Source: Enterovibrio gelatinilyticus (lineage in GTDB: Bacteria > Pseudomonadota > Gammaproteobacteria > Enterobacterales > Vibrionaceae). Taken from it: a stretch of 64,000 nt of DNA. The position numbers and the translations under genes were made by a program. Each line of letters starts with the position of its first letter. Position 1 is the stretch's first letter. The notes beneath the pieces were generated by a model, which was not told where the DNA came from, made no database searches, and was given only the letters and a program-made list of their open reading frames with translations. The DNA lies in contig NZ_JAJUBC010000012.1 in the NCBI RefSeq assembly GCF_028683095.1, forward strand, positions 62,001 to 126,000, read 5' to 3'. Shown here piece by piece: positions 1 through 10,061 of the stretch.

Positions 1-456
1 CGCTAGCGCAATGGCTTTTTGCGCATCATCGAAATAGTAAATCGCTGAGCGATATTGAGTGCCGACGTCATTTCCCTGACGCATTCCCTGTGTGGGATCA
101 TGACTTTGCCAAAAGTGTGTCAGAATAGCTTCCAAGGATACGACGCTAGGATCGTAAATCACTTGGACAATTTCGGTATGTCCCGTCTGTGCGGTACACA
201 CGTCTTGATAGGTTGGGTTGATGGTATATCCACCGCTATAGCCGACAGATGTTGATAAGACGCCGTCTAGTTTCCAAAAAAGACGTTCAGCCCCCCAGAA
301 GCACCCCATTCCGAGTAATATCTGTCCTTGACCCTCAGGCGTGATTTTACTGAGTGGCGCGCCATTGACGGCATGTGTTTCAGCCGGAATAATTTCCGTC
401 ATTCGGTTGGGAAGCGCTTGTTCAGCGGTGACAGCCGATTGTTTGTTGTTGAGCAT
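1..456 (-). CDS. msrA: Peptide methionine sulfoxide reductase MsrA (C-terminus outside window)
   Basis: Repairs methionine-S-sulfoxide in proteins and free methionine in the cytoplasm, using thioredoxin. The frame stays open from an ATG at 456 to base 1, giving 152 residues of an expected roughly 210, so the C-terminal recycling cysteines lie outside the window. The catalytic GCFWG motif is present with Cys52, followed by family signatures GYSGG, NPTYQDVC, TGHTE and QYRSAIYYF. The start is preceded by AAGGAG with a 7-base spacer. It is divergent from tamA, an arrangement seen in other Vibrionaceae. Nothing looks damaged in the visible part. Confidence 0.95.
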   Translation of the reverse strand, partial: MLNNKQSAVTAEQALPNRMTEIIPAETHAVNGAPLSKITPEGQGQILLGMGCFWGAERLFWKLDGVLSTSVGYSGGYTINPTYQDVCTAQTGHTEIVQVIYDPSVVSLEAILTHFWQSHDPTQGMRQGNDVGTQYRSAIYYFDDAQKAIALA

Positions 457-516
457 GCCGTGACTCCTTTTTGTCTGCATGTTACTGAACCCATATTTAT
501 CGTGGTTTGATGCAAC

Positions 517-544
517 TTTGCAACAAAACATCGGTGCATATAAG
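517..544 (+). promoter_or_regulatory. Possible sigma70 promoter for tamA-tamB
   Basis: TTTGCA at 517-522 and TATAAG at 539-544 are separated by 16 bases. This is the best promoter-like pair in the short msrA/tamA divergent gap. It is a prediction by eye only. Confidence 0.3.
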
Positions 545-604
545 GGGTCATATTGTTCAGTAAGAATTAAAATGGCTCTCAGGATGAGAGAGAACGTACG
601 GTTA

Positions 605-2326
605 ATGATTAAAAAACGATTACTATCTTGGTTATTGAGTGGTGCAGTGTGGCTACCTGGCGTAGCCATTGCCGATGTTGACTTCGATATCAAAGGTCTT
701 GATGACGCGTTGATGGATAATGTCAGTGTGTACATCGATGCTATTCCTGAGAATGAGCGTCGTCTTAATTTTCGCTTACAAGCTCGAGTGACGGATGAAA
801 TCAAGAAAGCCTTACAGGCATTAGGCTATTACTCTCCCCAAATTAACTACACGGTTGAAAAGCAATCAGACACCGATGCTACCGTCTTGCTGAATATAGA
901 CCCCGGTCAGCCGGTTATTATTTCAGAAGTCGATATTCAGCTTACTGGTGATGCTAAAAAAGATCCTGCGTTCAAAACGTTATTGGAAGGTGCACCCAAA
1001 AAGGGTGAGATCCTTAATCAAGGAAAATACGACGCGTTAAAATCGGCTATTCAAAGCCTTGCGATACGTCGGGGCTATTTCGACGCGGATTACACCCTGA
1101 CGCGTTTGGAAGTCGCTCCCGGTCTAAATCAAGCATTTCTCCGACTGCATTTCAGCAGTGGTATGCGTTATCACTTTGGCAACGTTTACTATCACAACAG
1201 TCAAATCAACGAAGAGCGTTTGAGCAGTATGTTGACCTTCGGGGAAGGAGAACCATATCTAGTCAGTGATTTGGGGGCCTTCAATCAAGCATTGGCCAAT
1301 ACAGGATGGTTTTCATCCGTACTTGTGGAAGCGGGCTTGAACGAGCTACGTGATGATCGTGTACCTATTTCTGTGAGCTTGGAGCCCGCCCCACGCAACC
1401 AATTTGAAACGGGTGTTGGCTACTCCACAGACGTTGGGCCGCGAGTCAAAATCGGCTGGAAAAAGCCTTGGTTCAATAGTCGTGGGCACAGTTTGAATAC
1501 TGATTTGTATGTGTCTAGCCCTAAGCAAACACTCGAATCAACCTATAAAATCCCGCTTGCTGACGTTCAGCGTGAGTATTATCAAGTACAGGTGGGTCTT
1601 GAAAATGTTGATAACAACGACACGAAAAGCTTGGAGCTAACATCGTCAGTTTCTCGCCACTGGAAATATGACACGGGCTGGCAGCGATCAGTGTATTTGC
1701 GTTGGTTGTATTCCGATTACACCCAAGCCAGTGTGTCAGATATCTCCAACCTCATATTGCCAGGTATTAACTTTTCACGGGTGCGAAGCCGAGGCGGTGC
1801 AATGCCCACGTGGGGGGATAAACAGTCGATCACCTTCGAAATGGCGGATCCCATTTGGGGCTCGGACATCAATCTCTATCGGGTAGTTGGTCAAACGGCT
1901 TGGATTCGTAGCCTTAACCAAAACAATCGGTTCATCTACCGAGCTGGTGGCGGTGGGGTGTTTACGGATGAATTTGAGCGCGTGCCGCCGTCACTGCGCT
2001 TTTTTGCGGGTGGCGACAATAGCATTCGCGGTTATAGCTATGAATCAATTTCGCCAAAAGATGATCAAGGGAAACTTGAAGGTGGTAGCTATTTGGCGAC
2101 CGGGTCGCTGGAATACAATTATCGCGTGTCTGGAAATTGGTGGGCTGCTTTGTTTGCTGATGCTGGTGATGCATGGACCAGCAGTTCGCCTGACTGGAAA
2201 ACGTCTGTCGGTGTTGGCGTTCGGTGGGAGTCTCCTGTTGGGCCCATCAGTCTCGATGTCGCACATGGATTTGAGAACAAAGATGATAACTTCATGATCC
2301 ACTTTAGTTTAGGTCCTGAACTGTAA
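605..2326 (+). CDS. tamA: Translocation and assembly module outer-membrane protein TamA
   Basis: An Omp85-family outer-membrane protein that works with TamB in insertion of some outer-membrane proteins and in envelope lipid homeostasis. I chose the ATG at 605 because it begins a clean signal peptide (MIKKRLLSWLLSGAV..., cleavage near AIA/DVDF) and gives 573 residues, close to E. coli TamA (577). The open frame continues upstream to 479 but that part is not signal-like. Three POTRA-type repeats occupy roughly residues 25-265. The C-terminal half is the beta-barrel, with the FFAGGDNSIRGY motif in the conserved Omp85 lid-lock region. The stop shares its last A with the tamB start. Confidence 0.95.
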   Translation: MIKKRLLSWLLSGAVWLPGVAIADVDFDIKGLDDALMDNVSVYIDAIPENERRLNFRLQARVTDEIKKALQALGYYSPQINYTVEKQSDTDATVLLNIDPGQPVIISEVDIQLTGDAKKDPAFKTLLEGAPKKGEILNQGKYDALKSAIQSLAIRRGYFDADYTLTRLEVAPGLNQAFLRLHFSSGMRYHFGNVYYHNSQINEERLSSMLTFGEGEPYLVSDLGAFNQALANTGWFSSVLVEAGLNELRDDRVPISVSLEPAPRNQFETGVGYSTDVGPRVKIGWKKPWFNSRGHSLNTDLYVSSPKQTLESTYKIPLADVQREYYQVQVGLENVDNNDTKSLELTSSVSRHWKYDTGWQRSVYLRWLYSDYTQASVSDISNLILPGINFSRVRSRGGAMPTWGDKQSITFEMADPIWGSDINLYRVVGQTAWIRSLNQNNRFIYRAGGGGVFTDEFERVPPSLRFFAGGDNSIRGYSYESISPKDDQGKLEGGSYLATGSLEYNYRVSGNWWAALFADAGDAWTSSSPDWKTSVGVGVRWESPVGPISLDVAHGFENKDDNFMIHFSLGPEL

Positions 2327-5300
2327 TGCGCTGGTTAAATCGTTTCGCCGTCGTCATCGTACTTTTATTGGTTCTCATCGTACTCACTGTCGGGACGCTA
2401 TTGCTAACACCTGCAGGGGTCAGAATTGCAGTTTGGGCGGCGCAAGAGGCATTACCTGAATTGACGATTGAGCGCAGCCAAGGTGCGTTGCTTAATGGCT
2501 TTACCCTTGAAGGGCTGTCGTATCACGACACTGCGTTTTCGCTGACCGGAAAAACGTTGTCTCTCGACATTGAGAGCAAGTGTTTGAGCGGCCCAGCATT
2601 GTGTATTGAGGGGCTAACAGCCGACGGGCTGACGGTGATCGTGAAAGAGAGTGACTCTGCCGCAGACCCTGCTCCTGAAACCGAGTCTGCACCTCTTACT
2701 GAGATTTCTTCGCCAATCCCTATTTTCCTCAAAGGTGTTTCATTGAGTGATATTTCACTCGATATCCTGGGTACCAAGGCGCATTGGGATACGCTGACCA
2801 CCGAAGCCCAAATGCAACGCAGTACGTTGACACTAAAACCGACTGTATGGCGGGGCGTGATGGTGGAACTGGCGGCATCAAGCAGCAGCCAAGATCCGGC
2901 GTCTGATGATGCCAACAATCAGAGCAAAAAAGATGATGGGGATTCACCTCTTGTTTTGCCTGACGTGTCGTTACCTCTAAACGTGGTGGTGGAGCGCTTT
3001 GAGCTTAGTGATGCTACGTTACTGCTGCCAGAAAAGCAGGTGATTCACCAGTTTCTGCTGGTGGGTAAAGCTGAAGGTAACGACGTTACTCTCTCAGAGT
3101 TAGTGCTTGATGCCGAGCAAGGCAAAGTTTCCCTTAACGCTGATATTTCACTGAAAGGGAATTATCCACTTAAGTTGGTGGCTGATGCGAACATTCGCAT
3201 GCCTCCATTAGGTGATCATTCACTGACACTGGATGCGAGCGGCGATCTATCTAACTTAGCGTTAGGGGCCCAACTCAATGGCATATTGAAAGCAAACCTT
3301 TCTGGCAATCTGAATGTGCTCGATCCTAATTTGCCTTTTAATCTGATGCTGACGAGTCGGAATTTACAGTGGCCTATTGATAAGCCAGCAGAGTATCGAC
3401 TGACATCAACAGCGCTCAACGCGAATGGCAGTCTCAAGCGCTACAGCGCGTCGCTAAAAACCTCTGCCACTGGGGATGTGATCCCTGATATGGCGCTTTC
3501 CACGAAACTCCGTGGCAATTTGTCCGAGATTTCATTGAGCGACTTTTCACTAGATACCTTAGGTGGAAGCGTCGCGGGCACAGCCAACGTGAGCTGGGCT
3601 GACCGTGTGAAGTGGAAAACGGCACTCGACTTCACCGATATTCAACCGGGGATCAAATGGCCTGAAGCGGAAGGCAAACTCACGGGTAAGGTCAAGAATG
3701 CGGGAGAGTTGACGGCGCAAGGTGGCTGGGAGGTGGCACTTCCTGAGCTCGATATTCAGGGCATCATCCGCGATCAGGCGTTGACCTTAGTAGGGCAACT
3801 TGATGCCTCTGACGTGCAAGGCAGTGGAGACTTGAAGGTCGAGACGAACGGTTTGTTGTTAGCTCATGGTCCGAATAAGGTTTCTGTCACGGGCAAAATC
3901 GACAAAGAACTCGACCTTGCTGTGAAACTCAATCTACCCACATTGTCAGCCTCTTTGCCGCAAGCAGGAGGCAGTGTTCAAGGTGATGTGGTGCTGTCTG
4001 GAACGCTTGATAAGCCAACGGCTGCAATGACGTTAAATGCGAATACATTGAGTTGGGAAGAGCTAGTGACGGTGCAAAGTGTCAATGTGCGAGGCTCGGT
4101 GACACCGCTTCCCATTGTGAGTGGTGGCTTGATTTTTGATGTGTCGGGCCTAAAGGCCGAAGGTGTCGATGTTTCTCAGTTGGCGTTGCGAGCTTCAGGC
4201 GATGAGACAGATCAAACACTATCACTTTCAATGAAAGGAACCCCTGTTGGCACAGACATAGCGCTGCGAGGTAGCCTTGATCGAGAAGAGGGCTGGAAAG
4301 GCACGCTATACGCCTCCAAGCTCACGACGCCGGTTGGCCCTTGGACATTGGAACGCGATGTCCCCCTGAGCTATTCACTGAAAACCAATCAGGTTGATGT
4401 TGGTGCATTTTGTTGGACACAAGGTCAAAGCCAAATCTGTTTAGATAAGCCTATTTCTGTGTCAGACAGTGGCGCAGCACAGGTGTCTATCGTCGACTTT
4501 AATCTTGATATTCTTCAGTCTTTTCTTCCCGTCACCACAACATTGTCAGGTCAGCTTGATGCCAATGCTGATGTAGCATGGCAGCCGAAAGCACTTCCGA
4601 CGGTGAAAGCAAACATTACCCTTGATAAAGGACAGATTGTTGAGCAACTCGACCAACCTTTCACTCTCGGTTGGAACACGAGTACGGTGAATGCCACGCT
4701 CAAAGATGACAAGCTCAATGCCGATGTGTTGATTGATATAGCCAACAATGGCTCCATCTCACTCAACGCACTCATGACCAACCTGAAGGGGACGAAGCGA
4801 GCTTTACAAAGCACCTTCGATATCGATGCGCTTAACCTCGATTTATTGGCGCCTTTGCTTGGTGAGGACACGGAGTTAGCGGGAATGATCAACGGCAGTG
4901 TGAAGATCACTGGCGATCTTGATGCGCCTAACGCTACGGGCAGTATCAAGTTGACGGATCTGAAACTACAAAGCTTGTCTGCGCCTGTGGAAGTGAAACA
5001 AGGTCAGGTCACGATTGGATTGTTTGGTCAGCAAGGACGTATAAATGGCGATATTAAAACGCCGGATGGCGATTTGGTGTTGCTGGGGAATGCGGATTGG
5101 CGAGACATCCATGCTTGGCTAGCGTCTTTAAATGTTAAAGGTCAGCGTTTGAAAGTCGTTGTGCCACCCATGGTGGCACTTGAGGTCAGCCCTGATATGA
5201 CATTGAAAGCGACACCAAAGAAAATTGATGTCACTGGCAATGTCTCAGTGCCTTGGGGGCGGATTGTTGTTGAGTCTCTTCCTCCATCAGCGGTGCAAGT

Positions 5301-6075
5301 TTCAAGTGATGTGGTCATTTTGAATAATGAGCTTAAGCCGATTAATGAAACGGAAGCCTCTCCTATCACGATTAATGCCAAAATTGGTGTCAATATCGGC
5401 GACGATGTACGACTTGAAGCTTTTGGTTTAAAAACAAATCTGGTCGGCAAACTCGATGTTGGTAGCAACAATAAAGGCCCAAGTGTTAGCGGCGAAATCA
5501 ATTTAGAGGAAGGAACGTATCGATCGTTTGGTCAGGATTTGCTGATCCAAAAAGGGCAGATCTTGTTTAATGGGCCGCCAGAGCAACCGTATCTTCAGAT
5601 CGAGGCGATCCGCAACCCTGATGCCATTGAGGATGGGGTTGAAGCGGGTATCCGTGTAACAGGCCCTGCAGATGCACCCGAAGTGAGCGTGTTTTCGGAA
5701 CCTGCTATGCCACAAGCAAATGCGCTCTCTTATCTTACGCGTGGACAGAATCTGGACAGTGAATCCGATGGCAATGCCATGACGTCCATGCTGATTGGTC
5801 TTGGGCTCTCTCAAAGCGGTAAATTGGTTGGACAAATTGGTGAAGCTTTTGGCGTGCAAGATTTGAGTGTGGACACATCTGGCAGCGGTAATGATGAGAT
5901 GGTGGAAGTGTCGGGTTACATACTACCTGGTCTTCAAGTCAAATATGGCGTGGGTATTTTCACCAGCTTACCTGAATTCACTGTGCGCTATCGCTTGCTG
6001 AAAGATTTGTATGTTGAAGCAGTATCGGGCGCAGATAATGCGGTGGATCTGCTCTATCAGTTCAGCATTAAATAG
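2326..6075 (+). CDS. tamB: Translocation and assembly module inner-membrane protein TamB
   Basis: A very large AsmA-like protein that spans the periplasm from an inner-membrane anchor and partners TamA. Members of this group form lipid-carrying beta-taco bridges. The 1249 residues match the usual size (E. coli about 1259). An N-terminal signal anchor (hydrophobic residues about 7-28) is followed by a long, repetitive, beta-rich region and the C-terminal TamB (DUF490) domain over roughly the last 350 residues. The start ATG overlaps the tamA stop by one base, so the two are translationally coupled. Unlike V. cholerae as I recall it, no ytfP or ppa gene follows before fbp. Confidence 0.95.
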   Translation: MRWLNRFAVVIVLLLVLIVLTVGTLLLTPAGVRIAVWAAQEALPELTIERSQGALLNGFTLEGLSYHDTAFSLTGKTLSLDIESKCLSGPALCIEGLTADGLTVIVKESDSAADPAPETESAPLTEISSPIPIFLKGVSLSDISLDILGTKAHWDTLTTEAQMQRSTLTLKPTVWRGVMVELAASSSSQDPASDDANNQSKKDDGDSPLVLPDVSLPLNVVVERFELSDATLLLPEKQVIHQFLLVGKAEGNDVTLSELVLDAEQGKVSLNADISLKGNYPLKLVADANIRMPPLGDHSLTLDASGDLSNLALGAQLNGILKANLSGNLNVLDPNLPFNLMLTSRNLQWPIDKPAEYRLTSTALNANGSLKRYSASLKTSATGDVIPDMALSTKLRGNLSEISLSDFSLDTLGGSVAGTANVSWADRVKWKTALDFTDIQPGIKWPEAEGKLTGKVKNAGELTAQGGWEVALPELDIQGIIRDQALTLVGQLDASDVQGSGDLKVETNGLLLAHGPNKVSVTGKIDKELDLAVKLNLPTLSASLPQAGGSVQGDVVLSGTLDKPTAAMTLNANTLSWEELVTVQSVNVRGSVTPLPIVSGGLIFDVSGLKAEGVDVSQLALRASGDETDQTLSLSMKGTPVGTDIALRGSLDREEGWKGTLYASKLTTPVGPWTLERDVPLSYSLKTNQVDVGAFCWTQGQSQICLDKPISVSDSGAAQVSIVDFNLDILQSFLPVTTTLSGQLDANADVAWQPKALPTVKANITLDKGQIVEQLDQPFTLGWNTSTVNATLKDDKLNADVLIDIANNGSISLNALMTNLKGTKRALQSTFDIDALNLDLLAPLLGEDTELAGMINGSVKITGDLDAPNATGSIKLTDLKLQSLSAPVEVKQGQVTIGLFGQQGRINGDIKTPDGDLVLLGNADWRDIHAWLASLNVKGQRLKVVVPPMVALEVSPDMTLKATPKKIDVTGNVSVPWGRIVVESLPPSAVQVSSDVVILNNELKPINETEASPITINAKIGVNIGDDVRLEAFGLKTNLVGKLDVGSNNKGPSVSGEINLEEGTYRSFGQDLLIQKGQILFNGPPEQPYLQIEAIRNPDAIEDGVEAGIRVTGPADAPEVSVFSEPAMPQANALSYLTRGQNLDSESDGNAMTSMLIGLGLSQSGKLVGQIGEAFGVQDLSVDTSGSGNDEMVEVSGYILPGLQVKYGVGIFTSLPEFTVRYRLLKDLYVEAVSGADNAVDLLYQFSIK

Positions 6076-6114
6076 ATAACGGATCGACCATAAAACATTG
6101 GATTGAAGGTGAAT

Positions 6115-6140
6115 AAGAAGCCCGCTGCTGCGGGCTTCTT
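6115..6140. terminator. Bidirectional terminator between tamB and fbp
   Basis: A perfect 11-bp stem (6115-6125 with 6130-6140) closes a TGCT loop. The arms begin AAGAAG and end CTTCTT, so both convergent genes get a U-rich end. Confidence 0.8.
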
Positions 6141-6146
6141 CATGTC

Positions 6147-7163
6147 TTAATCCTGATCAGGGTTATCTTTTAAGAATGCTTCCACTTTGTTCACCATGTC
6201 GGTTGAGCCGACAAAGTAGGGGACACGTTGATGAAGCTCGGTAGGTTTGATATCTAGGATGCGTTGCTTCCCGTCTGACGCTTTACCGCCAGCTTGCTCC
6301 ATGATGAATGACATGGGATTGCACTCGTAAAGCAGGCGAAGTTTACCGCTTGGGTAAGCTGCGGTGCTCGGATATAAATAGATGCCGCCTTTGAGCATGT
6401 TGCGGTGGAAGTCTGACACCAAAGAACCGATGTAGCGCGATGTGTAAGGGCGGTTATCTTCAGGCTCATTTTCTTGGCAGTATTTCAGGTACTTCTTCAC
6501 ACCCAATGGAAACTTGATGTAGTTGCCTTCGTTGATCGAGTACATGCTGCCTTGATCGGGAATGCGCATGTTTTCATGTGATAAACAGAACACACCGATT
6601 GATGGGTCATAGGTGAAACCATGAACGCCATTGCCTGTGGTGTAAACCAGCATGGTGGATGAGCCATAAATGATATAGCCTGCTGCCACTTGCTGGTTTC
6701 CCGGTTGTAGGAAATCTTCCATCGTTGCTGAACTTCCAATCGGAGACACACGGCGGTAGATGGAGAAGATAGTTCCTACGGAGACGTTTACGTCGATGTT
6801 GGAAGAGCCGTCGAGCGGATCCATCAATATGACGTATTTAGCGTTATGCCCTTGCGCGTTGTCGAAAATAACTGCGTCATCTTCCTCTTCGCTGGCAACG
6901 CCACAGACTTGATCCCTTGCAGCCATGGCAGACTTAAATTTTTCATTGGCATAGACGTCGAGTTTTTGTTGTTGTTCGCCTTGCACATTTTCACTACCAA
7001 ACGCACCAGTAATATCAACCAAGCCCGCTTTGTTGATTTCGCGGTGGACGATTTTAGCTGCGAGTCGGATAGAAGACAGGAGCGAGCTCAGTTCGCCACT
7101 GGCATGGGGGTATTCATGCTGTTTTTCGACGATGAACTCGCCAAGTGTTCGCATATCTGACAT
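6147..7163 (-). CDS. fbp: Class I fructose-1,6-bisphosphatase
   Basis: Hydrolyses fructose-1,6-bisphosphate to fructose-6-phosphate in gluconeogenesis. The 338 residues align along the E. coli enzyme (332). The metal-binding and catalytic signature [16 protein letters not shown] is present, as are EEED earlier and the substrate-binding GGIYLYPST and YECNPMSF regions. The ATG at 7163 is preceded by AAGGA with a 6-base gap, so I kept it, although the family usually begins at the internal MRTLGEF (7154). It stands alone, convergent with tamB and divergent from mpl. Confidence 0.97.
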   Translation of the reverse strand: MSDMRTLGEFIVEKQHEYPHASGELSSLLSSIRLAAKIVHREINKAGLVDITGAFGSENVQGEQQQKLDVYANEKFKSAMAARDQVCGVASEEEDDAVIFDNAQGHNAKYVILMDPLDGSSNIDVNVSVGTIFSIYRRVSPIGSSATMEDFLQPGNQQVAAGYIIYGSSTMLVYTTGNGVHGFTYDPSIGVFCLSHENMRIPDQGSMYSINEGNYIKFPLGVKKYLKYCQENEPEDNRPYTSRYIGSLVSDFHRNMLKGGIYLYPSTAAYPSGKLRLLYECNPMSFIMEQAGGKASDGKQRILDIKPTELHQRVPYFVGSTDMVNKVEAFLKDNPDQD

Positions 7164-7478
7164 TTCAGATCCTTTTGATGTCTGTAACTAAATTCTTGGG
7201 TAAGATGCTTGAAAACAAAGAGGCACACGCCACAAGCGATAGGCAAAAATGCTCCTTACTTTCTATGTTGAGTTACTCTTTTCAATGTAGACATAAGACG
7301 GATGCCAAACAGAAGAGCATCCAAGAATTGCGCAACATCTGAACAGTAAATCAACTTGTTACCGAGTTTAAAGTGTAGAACTTTTTAATAGTAACGAAGT
7401 AATTTGAACGAGCTTGGAACTGTGATCGCAGCGCGGTGCACACCAAGATAAAGTGACTTTCAAGGCTGACGAAGCGTT
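7164..7478. other. Divergent fbp/mpl intergenic region
   Basis: 315 bases between divergent fbp and mpl. It is moderately AT-rich. No coding frame, repeat or convincing operator was recognised. It must carry promoters in both directions but no hexamer pair stands out. Confidence 0.5.
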
Positions 7479-8867
7479 ATGCATATACATATTTTAGGAA
7501 TTTGTGGCACCTTCATGGGTGGCGCAGCCATCTTAGCCCGACAATTGGGCCATAAAGTCACAGGCTGTGACGCCAATGTGTACCCTCCAATGAGCACATT
7601 GCTTGAATCTCAAGGGATCGAAATCATTCAAGGTTACGATCCTTCTCAGCTTGATCCCGCGCCTGATCTCGTTGTCATTGGCAATGCGATGAGCCGAGGT
7701 AATCCTTGCGTTGAATATGTCCTTGATAAAAATCTGAATTACACGTCAGGTCCGCAGTGGTTGCTTGAATTCTTACTTAAAGATCGTTGGGTGCTAGCGG
7801 TGGCAGGAACCCATGGCAAAACCACGACGGCCAGCATGTTAGCTTGGGTACTTGAAGATTGCGGCTACCAGCCGGGCTTTTTGATTGGCGGTGTACCAGG
7901 CAATTTCGGTGTGTCGGCGCGATTGGGTGAGAGTATGTTTTTCGTGGTAGAAGCGGACGAGTATGACAGTGCCTTTTTCGACAAACGATCAAAGTTCGTT
8001 CACTACCATCCACGCACTTTGATTTTGAACAACTTAGAGTTCGATCATGCGGACATCTTTGACGATCTTGCTGCGATAAAGCGCCAATTCCACCATTTAG
8101 TGCGCACCGTTCCAAGTCTTGGTCGCATCATTGCGCCTGCTGAGGATGTGAATGTCAAAGACACCTTAGACATGGGATGTTGGAGCGAGCTTGAGTTTGC
8201 CGGTGAAGATGGCTTATGGAAAGCTGAAAAATGTGTCATTGATGGCAGCGAATTTGATGTGTGGTTTGAAGGCGAGTGTGTTGGTACGGTCAAGTGGGAC
8301 TTGATTGGCGATCATAATGTCAGCAACGCACTGATGACCATCGCCGCAGCGCGACATGTGGGTGTTACGCCAGATTTGGCCTGTGAATCGTTAGGATCTT
8401 TCATCAACACAAAACGCCGTCTTGAGCACAAAGGTGATTTCGCAGGCATCACTGTTTATGACGATTTTGCCCATCACCCAACTGCCATTAAAACCACATT
8501 GGAAGGCTTGCGTGCGAAAGTGGGTGAGCGACGTATTCATGCGATCCTAGAACCAAGATCCAACACCATGAAGCTTGGCGTACATAAAGATGATATTGCC
8601 CCGTCTTTGGACTGTGCTGACACAGTGACGTTGTTCCAACCTGACCACATCAAATGGTCGGTAAAAGAAGTTGCTGATGCGTGTAGCGCACCGTCTGAGT
8701 GTTTTGATGATATTGACGCGCTGGTCGCTTCCATTGCGTCAAATGTAGGCCGTGGCGACGTGATATTGGTCATGAGTAATGGCGGTTTCGGCGGTATTCA
8801 TGACAAGCTGAAAGCTGCGTTAGAGAGCAAAAAATCAAACCGTGACACCTTGGAGGCGCATGGTTAA
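7479..8867 (+). CDS. mpl: UDP-N-acetylmuramate:L-Ala-gamma-D-Glu-meso-DAP ligase
   Basis: Recycles murein tripeptide by ligating it to UDP-MurNAc in the cytoplasm. The 462 residues match Mpl (E. coli 457). Motifs in order are the N-terminal GICGTFMGG nucleotide-binding loop, the ATP-binding GTHGKTTT near residue 110, [17 protein letters not shown], the [12 protein letters not shown] region, HNVSNALM, and the C-terminal [10 protein letters not shown] and [11 protein letters not shown]. The ribosome binding site is weak. The 3' end overlaps ubiX by 8 bases, so the two are likely cotranscribed. Confidence 0.97.
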   Translation: MHIHILGICGTFMGGAAILARQLGHKVTGCDANVYPPMSTLLESQGIEIIQGYDPSQLDPAPDLVVIGNAMSRGNPCVEYVLDKNLNYTSGPQWLLEFLLKDRWVLAVAGTHGKTTTASMLAWVLEDCGYQPGFLIGGVPGNFGVSARLGESMFFVVEADEYDSAFFDKRSKFVHYHPRTLILNNLEFDHADIFDDLAAIKRQFHHLVRTVPSLGRIIAPAEDVNVKDTLDMGCWSELEFAGEDGLWKAEKCVIDGSEFDVWFEGECVGTVKWDLIGDHNVSNALMTIAAARHVGVTPDLACESLGSFINTKRRLEHKGDFAGITVYDDFAHHPTAIKTTLEGLRAKVGERRIHAILEPRSNTMKLGVHKDDIAPSLDCADTVTLFQPDHIKWSVKEVADACSAPSECFDDIDALVASIASNVGRGDVILVMSNGGFGGIHDKLKAALESKKSNRDTLEAHG

Positions 8868-9492
8868 CTTGGCGAAAAACGACAAACGTATCACGCTTGC
8901 GTGGAGTGGTGCATCTGGTGCGCCTTACGGCATTCGCTTGTTGGAATGTTTGTTGGCAGCAGACTATGAGGTCTATCTGCTGATTTCATCTGCGGCGCGT
9001 GTGGTGTTGGCGACTGAGCATGGTTTAAAGCTGCCATCAGGCCCTGATGCGGCAAAAGAGGCACTGGCCAAACACCTTACGGTGTCGACAGACAAGCTGG
9101 TTGTGTGTGGCAAAGAGGATTGGTTTTCTCCTGTAGCGTCTGGCTCGGCTGCGCCAAAGCAGATGGTTGTGTGTCCATGTTCTGCGGGCTCACTTGCTGC
9201 GATTGCTCATGGTATGTCGGATAACTTGGCTGAACGTGCTGCGGATGTGGTGCTAAAAGAGCGAGGCCAATTGTTGTTGGTGGTTCGCGAAACGCCGTTT
9301 TCGACGCTGCATTTAGAGAATATGCTCAAGCTTTCTAAGATGGGCGTCACCATCATGCCGGCTGCGCCAGGTTTTTATCATCAACCTCAAACGATCGACG
9401 ATCTGGTTGACTTCATGGTTGCGCGCATTTTGGATCATCTTGGTGTTGAGCAAGGTTTGGTGCCGCGCTGGGGCTATGATCAACGGTCATGA
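8860..9492 (+). CDS. ubiX: Flavin prenyltransferase UbiX
   Basis: Makes prenylated FMN, the cofactor of the UbiD decarboxylase in ubiquinone synthesis. The FMN-binding SGASGAPYG motif, the [13 protein letters not shown] segment and the conserved [17 protein letters not shown] block are present. An ATG at 8860 with GGAGG just upstream gives 210 residues. A GTG at 8842 in the same frame would add six residues inside mpl and is less likely. E. coli UbiX is about 189 residues. It overlaps mpl by 8 bases, a common Vibrionaceae pairing. Confidence 0.93.
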   Translation: MVNLAKNDKRITLAWSGASGAPYGIRLLECLLAADYEVYLLISSAARVVLATEHGLKLPSGPDAAKEALAKHLTVSTDKLVVCGKEDWFSPVASGSAAPKQMVVCPCSAGSLAAIAHGMSDNLAERAADVVLKERGQLLLVVRETPFSTLHLENMLKLSKMGVTIMPAAPGFYHQPQTIDDLVDFMVARILDHLGVEQGLVPRWGYDQRS

Positions 9493-9517
9493 AAGTGATC
9501 GATCGGTTTCCAAATAG

Positions 9518-9545
9518 AAAGGGACGGTAGATACCGTCCCTTTTT
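9518..9545 (+). terminator. Terminator after ubiX, possibly also serving the convergent usp gene
   Basis: GGGACGGT at 9521-9528 pairs with ACCGTCCC at 9533-9540 around an AGAT loop. AAA before and TTTTT after extend the stem and supply the U-tract for the plus strand. The minus-strand U-tract is short. Confidence 0.8.
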
Positions 9546-9571
9546 ATGCCAGCTCTACCAAGCAATCAGTT

Positions 9572-10006
9572 TTACTGAGGCTTTAAAATCAACACGTTGA
9601 CTTTAGATTGCTCAAGGACTTTGGTGGCAACAGAGCCAATAAGTAGCTTATTCGTGCGTGAGCGCTTGTGGCTTGGCATGACAATCAAATCACAGCCAAG
9701 ACGCTCTGCCGATTTCACAATCACCTTATAGGGTTTGCCTTCGGCCACCGAATAATCGTAGGCAATGCCTTCAGGGATCATTCGCTTGGCGAATGCTTTT
9801 AAGCTGTCCTGAACGTCTTGTTTCATTTTGAGCGCAGCATCTTCAGGGAAGTATGAAGCGACCATGGAGTTATGAATACCGGGTAATGCAGTTAACAAAT
9901 GCAAGGTTGCCCCTGTTTGCGAAGCTAACCAAACGGCATGCTCAACGGCTTTATCACCGAAGTGTTCATCATTCAAATCAACCGGGACCAGAATGTGCTT
10001 ATACAT
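9572..10006 (-). CDS. Universal stress protein (UspA family), TRAP-associated
   Basis: A single 144-residue Usp domain. It starts MYKHILVPVDLND and ends with the GSVATKVLEQSKVNVLIL segment typical of ATP-binding Usp proteins. The upstream part of the nucleotide loop (PSHKRSRTNK) departs from the usual G-x2-G pattern, so ATP binding is uncertain. It lies 55 bases downstream of the fused TRAP permease on the same strand. In ectoine TRAP systems a Usp (TeaD) is encoded beside the transporter and modulates it, so a similar role is inferred. The substrate is unknown. Confidence 0.85.
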   Translation of the reverse strand: MYKHILVPVDLNDEHFGDKAVEHAVWLASQTGATLHLLTALPGIHNSMVASYFPEDAALKMKQDVQDSLKAFAKRMIPEGIAYDYSVAEGKPYKVIVKSAERLGCDLIVMPSHKRSRTNKLLIGSVATKVLEQSKVNVLILKPQ

Positions 10007-10061
10007 GGATTACACTCTCTTCGTTAAAGTAATCCGGCGGGGCGCAAGGCCCCGACCGTTT

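Noticed and set aside
1887-2297. A 136-codon plus-strand open frame within tamA
   Set aside because: It lies in another frame of the tamA barrel region, has no ribosome binding site, and its translation shows no domain features.
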